40,047 bases of DNA from Acidobacteriota bacterium (GTDB lineage Bacteria; Acidobacteriota; UBA4820; DSQY01): the NCBI GenBank assembly GCA_021787565.1, contig JAJYLT010000033.1, positions 1 through 40,047 of the forward strand. Reading direction: 5' to 3'. Below the pieces are notes generated by a model that was given only the letters and a program-made list of their open reading frames with translations, did not search any database and was not told the DNA's origin. The position numbers and the translations under genes were made by a program. The first letter of the stretch is position 1; the number at the start of each line of letters is the position of its first letter. Below, piece after piece: positions 39,839-40,047 of this stretch.

Positions 39839-40047
39839 CGCGCTCCGCTGGCAGAGCCAGACGGAGCGCTCGGTTTGCCCTTCGGGGCCCTCCCCGCTCC
39901 GCGGGCAAAGCCCGCGGAGCCCTCGTGTTTGGCCTTTTCAATCGACGAATTCCCTGTGCAAGACAAGGCCTGTCAATGGGGCTGGGCATAGAAGAGGGTG
40001 GAGGACAGGCAGGGGATGAAATTCTCCGGCTTCGGTGAGGGGGGATG

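Larger units (their letters stand above)
39666..40047. other. Non-coding, hairpin-rich region downstream of hemD
   Basis: No credible gene is seen. Stems present are CGGGGAGGGCC/GGCCCTCCCCG (39820-39830 with 39886-39896), enclosing GCGCTCCG/CGGAGCGC plus CTGGC/GCCAG (39840-39869), and then GCTCCGCGGGC/GCCCGCGGAGC (39896-39906 with 39910-39920) with an AAA loop. Together they could form a branched structure of about 100 bases. The window ends at an ATG after GAGGGGGG, possibly the start of the next gene, but nothing of it is visible. Confidence 0.5.

Noticed and set aside
39971-39981. GGCCTGTCAAT shared with the rplU upstream region (17871-17881)
   Set aside because: The shared part is mainly a TTGACA -35 complement; no good -10 lies at the proper distance near 39970.
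1-40047. CRISPR array
   Set aside because: No regularly spaced direct repeats of 24-40 bp were seen; the only long repeats are the three dispersed inverted-repeat elements.

Overview
The window is GC-rich, gene-dense chromosomal DNA from a Gram-negative bacterium. Evidence for an outer membrane and periplasm comes from a LapA/LapB-type LPS regulator, a heptose kinase, a DsbD-type thiol reductase and MltG. The mix of a GldA/GldF/GldG-DUF4340 exporter operon, a very large TPR/sigma-54 activator, a TIGR04442-like protein and menaquinone-type MenG suggests Acidobacteriota or a deltaproteobacterium-like lineage. This placement is inference; no rRNA or tRNA is present to fix it.

Layout. 1-800: a leftward accessory fragment (two unrecognised small genes behind a good promoter, plus the 3' remnant of an XRE-type regulator). 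800-1299: non-coding, palindrome-rich, ending in copy A of a ~151-bp inverted-repeat element. 1300-10764: a tightly packed rightward run: TPR-like protein, ABC ATPase, permease, GldG, DUF4340, DUF2752, heptose kinase, MenG, a palindrome cluster, RuvX, MltG, TrmJ. 17823-10778 (leftward): rplU-rpmA-obgE-nadD-rsfS-(degenerate sigma-54-type AAA)-rlmH-dksA-lapA/lapB fusion-tldE, all behind a perfect TTGACA/TATAAT promoter. 18121-19947: a 608-aa protein of unknown function, divergent from rplU. 20007-23016 (leftward): PEBP-family protein, dsbD and a decayed class IV aminotransferase. 23121-25483: pta-ackA. 25489-29556 (leftward): a ~1355-aa TPR/sigma-54 activator, divergent from a degenerate-GGDEF/EAL protein. 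31092-33971 (leftward): unknown gene, cysS and aroF. 34293-39665: zinc-ribbon/FHA protein, mnmA, HemX-like membrane protein, hemA, hemC, hemD. 39666-40047: non-coding and strongly hairpin-forming.

The most unusual items are these. (1) A MITE-like element is present in three full copies and one solo end; two copies have exact 5-bp flanking duplications, and the element contains two REP-like palindromes. (2) LapA and LapB are fused into one protein. (3) A sigma-54-type AAA+ protein lacking GAFTGA and the Walker B acids lies inside a ribosome-biogenesis operon. (4) The giant activator has tandem 9-bp sites upstream of its own predicted promoter. (5) The GldAFG-DUF4340-DUF2752 cluster is a coherent but functionally uncharacterised export system. 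All gene functions are read from motifs and family memory; no database search was possible.
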